The notes under the pieces: model-generated
Database searches by the model: none
The model's input: only the letters and a program-made list of their open reading frames with translations
What the model was told of the DNA's origin: nothing
Shown here: positions 63,351-64,000 of the stretch, piece after piece
How positions within the stretch are numbered: position 1 is the stretch's first letter
How the letters are laid out: every line of letters starts with the position of its first letter
Translations under genes and position numbers: made by a program
Assembly: GCA_031427625.1 (NCBI GenBank)
Contig: JANPNV010000012.1
Location: 1 to 64,000 of the forward strand
Length of the DNA: 64,000 nucleotides
Direction of reading: 5' to 3'
Source of the DNA: JADKIH01 sp031427625
GTDB taxonomy: Bacteria; Bacteroidota; Bacteroidia; AKYH767-A; 2013-40CM-41-45

Positions 63351-64000
63351 TCAATTTGCCTTTGCCTCCAGTTGAGAATATTTAGTCATATATTCTTCTG
63401 CCATAGTTACCATGTCTGAAGATCCTATAAATAATGGAGTACGTTCGTGAAGAGTTCTTGGTTGTAATTCAACAATACGTTGAAAACCATCGGATGCTTT
63501 TCCTCCTGCTTGCTCAATAATAAAAGCAAGTGGATTACATTCATACAATAACCGCAGTTTCCCTTTAGGAGATTTTAATGTAGAAGGATAAATAAATATA
63601 CCACCCTTCAGTAAGTTCCGGTGAAAGTCAGCCACAAGCGAACCGATATACCTGGAAGAATAAGGCCTGACGGTTTTACTGTCTTCCACCTGACAGTATT
63701 TTATGTACTGTTTAACACCATCCGGAAAGTGGACGTAATTTCCTTCGTTGATTGAGTAAATATTTCCATTGCGTGGACATACCATATCAGCATGAGAAAG
63801 ACAAAACTCTCCAATACTCGGATCCAGAGTAAAACCATTCACGCCTTTTCCCGTTGTATAAACCATCATCGTTGACGAGCCATATATTACATACCCTGCA
63901 GCAACCTGTTCAGTCCCTCGCTGCAAATAATCTGCCTCCTCAATTTTTCCGCTGAATGAGGTACGACGGTAAATTGAAAATATTGTACCTATCGCTACGT
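63351..64000 (-). CDS. fbp: fructose-1,6-bisphosphatase class 1 (5' end outside the window)
   Basis: The 3' ~216 codons of a class I FBPase, the gluconeogenic enzyme that dephosphorylates fructose 1,6-bisphosphate. The frame is open to the window edge, reading ...IGTIFSIYRR before EQVAAGYVIYGSSTMMVYTTGKGVNGFTLDPSIGEF, and ending with NPLAFIIEQAGGKASDG, the substrate-binding signature, and RTPLFIGSSDMV. The 191-residue frame that begins at a TTG (63926) is only part of it. The N-terminal AMP-binding and active-site region lies beyond 64000. mfd follows downstream. Confidence 0.93.
   Translation of the reverse strand, partial: VAIGTIFSIYRRTSFSGKIEEADYLQRGTEQVAAGYVIYGSSTMMVYTTGKGVNGFTLDPSIGEFCLSHADMVCPRNGNIYSINEGNYVHFPDGVKQYIKYCQVEDSKTVRPYSSRYIGSLVADFHRNLLKGGIFIYPSTLKSPKGKLRLLYECNPLAFIIEQAGGKASDGFQRIVELQPRTLHERTPLFIGSSDMVTMAEEYMTKYSQLEAKAN

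Overview
The window is chromosomal DNA from a low-GC member of the Bacteroidota, probably a free-living, aerobic relative of the Sphingobacteriales/Chitinophagales/Cytophagales. The evidence is a gldE-gldD gliding/secretion locus, a protein with a type IX secretion (T9SS) sorting domain, a giant PKD-repeat surface protein, a CarboxypepD_reg-like/outer-membrane beta-barrel protein, heme A synthase, the purH-mreB-mreC-mreD-mrdA-rodA order, and promoters of the Bacteroidota type (-33 TTG, -7 TAnnTTTG). I see no prophage, insertion sequence, CRISPR array or rRNA operon. Most of the window is housekeeping sequence with a few lineage-specific accessory genes.

Layout. 0.5-5.4 kb: accessory genes on the + strand (RCC1-repeat T9SS cargo, YitT-family membrane protein, GT87-like membrane glycosyltransferase, small ABM-like protein). 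5.4-15.1 kb: a minus-strand block of information-processing and envelope genes: a DEAH helicase, an ArsC-like protein, prfB with an intact programmed +1 frameshift, recX, an SRPBCC protein, RNase G, a 31-residue AURKAIP1/COX24-like protein, a TPR protein, HU, a methyltransferase and a GT2 glycosyltransferase. 15.2-19.1 kb: mutY, ssb and an unusual gldE-gldD gene in one uninterrupted frame. 19.1-22.5 kb: heme A synthase, an outer-membrane protein and coaX. 22.6-23.1 kb: tRNA-Phe followed closely by a single-domain response regulator. 23.2-31.9 kb: an unrecognised 484-aa protein, a small Fn3-like exported protein, a 1927-aa protein with 19 PKD repeats and no sorting domain, and a hypothetical. 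31.9-38.9 kb: orphan histidine kinase, gpmI, M20 peptidase, beta-barrel protein. 38.9-43.4 kb (minus): EamA transporter, DEAD-box family helicase with a DEAE motif II, M13 peptidase. 43.6-48.0 kb: lptC, a small membrane protein, a CNNM/CBS protein and a PpiD-like foldase. 48-49.1 kb: two paralogous CxxCH lipoproteins. 49.2-56.5 kb (minus): the rod-shape operon and purH. 56.6-60 kb: a FtsX/MacB-type permease and a lipoprotein that looks like a degenerate polysaccharide deacetylase. 60-64 kb (minus): mfd and the 3' part of fbp, which runs off the window.

How the genes work together. Cell-envelope construction dominates: MreBCD/PBP2/RodA build the wall, LptC and the PpiD-like foldase serve LPS and outer-membrane protein biogenesis, and GldD/GldE belong to the gliding/T9SS machinery that exports proteins such as the RCC1-repeat cargo. 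RF2, RNase G, the 31-aa ribosomal-type protein and tRNA-Phe serve translation and RNA turnover. MutY, SSB, RecX, Mfd and the helicases serve genome maintenance.

No complete new system is evident. The strongest unusual signals are the gldE-gldD fusion with an internal Shine-Dalgarno and lipoprotein signal, the AGGAGG-dependent-looking prfB frameshift in a phylum that suppresses Shine-Dalgarno use, the PKD protein that stops inside a domain, and the pseudo-deacetylase lipoprotein.
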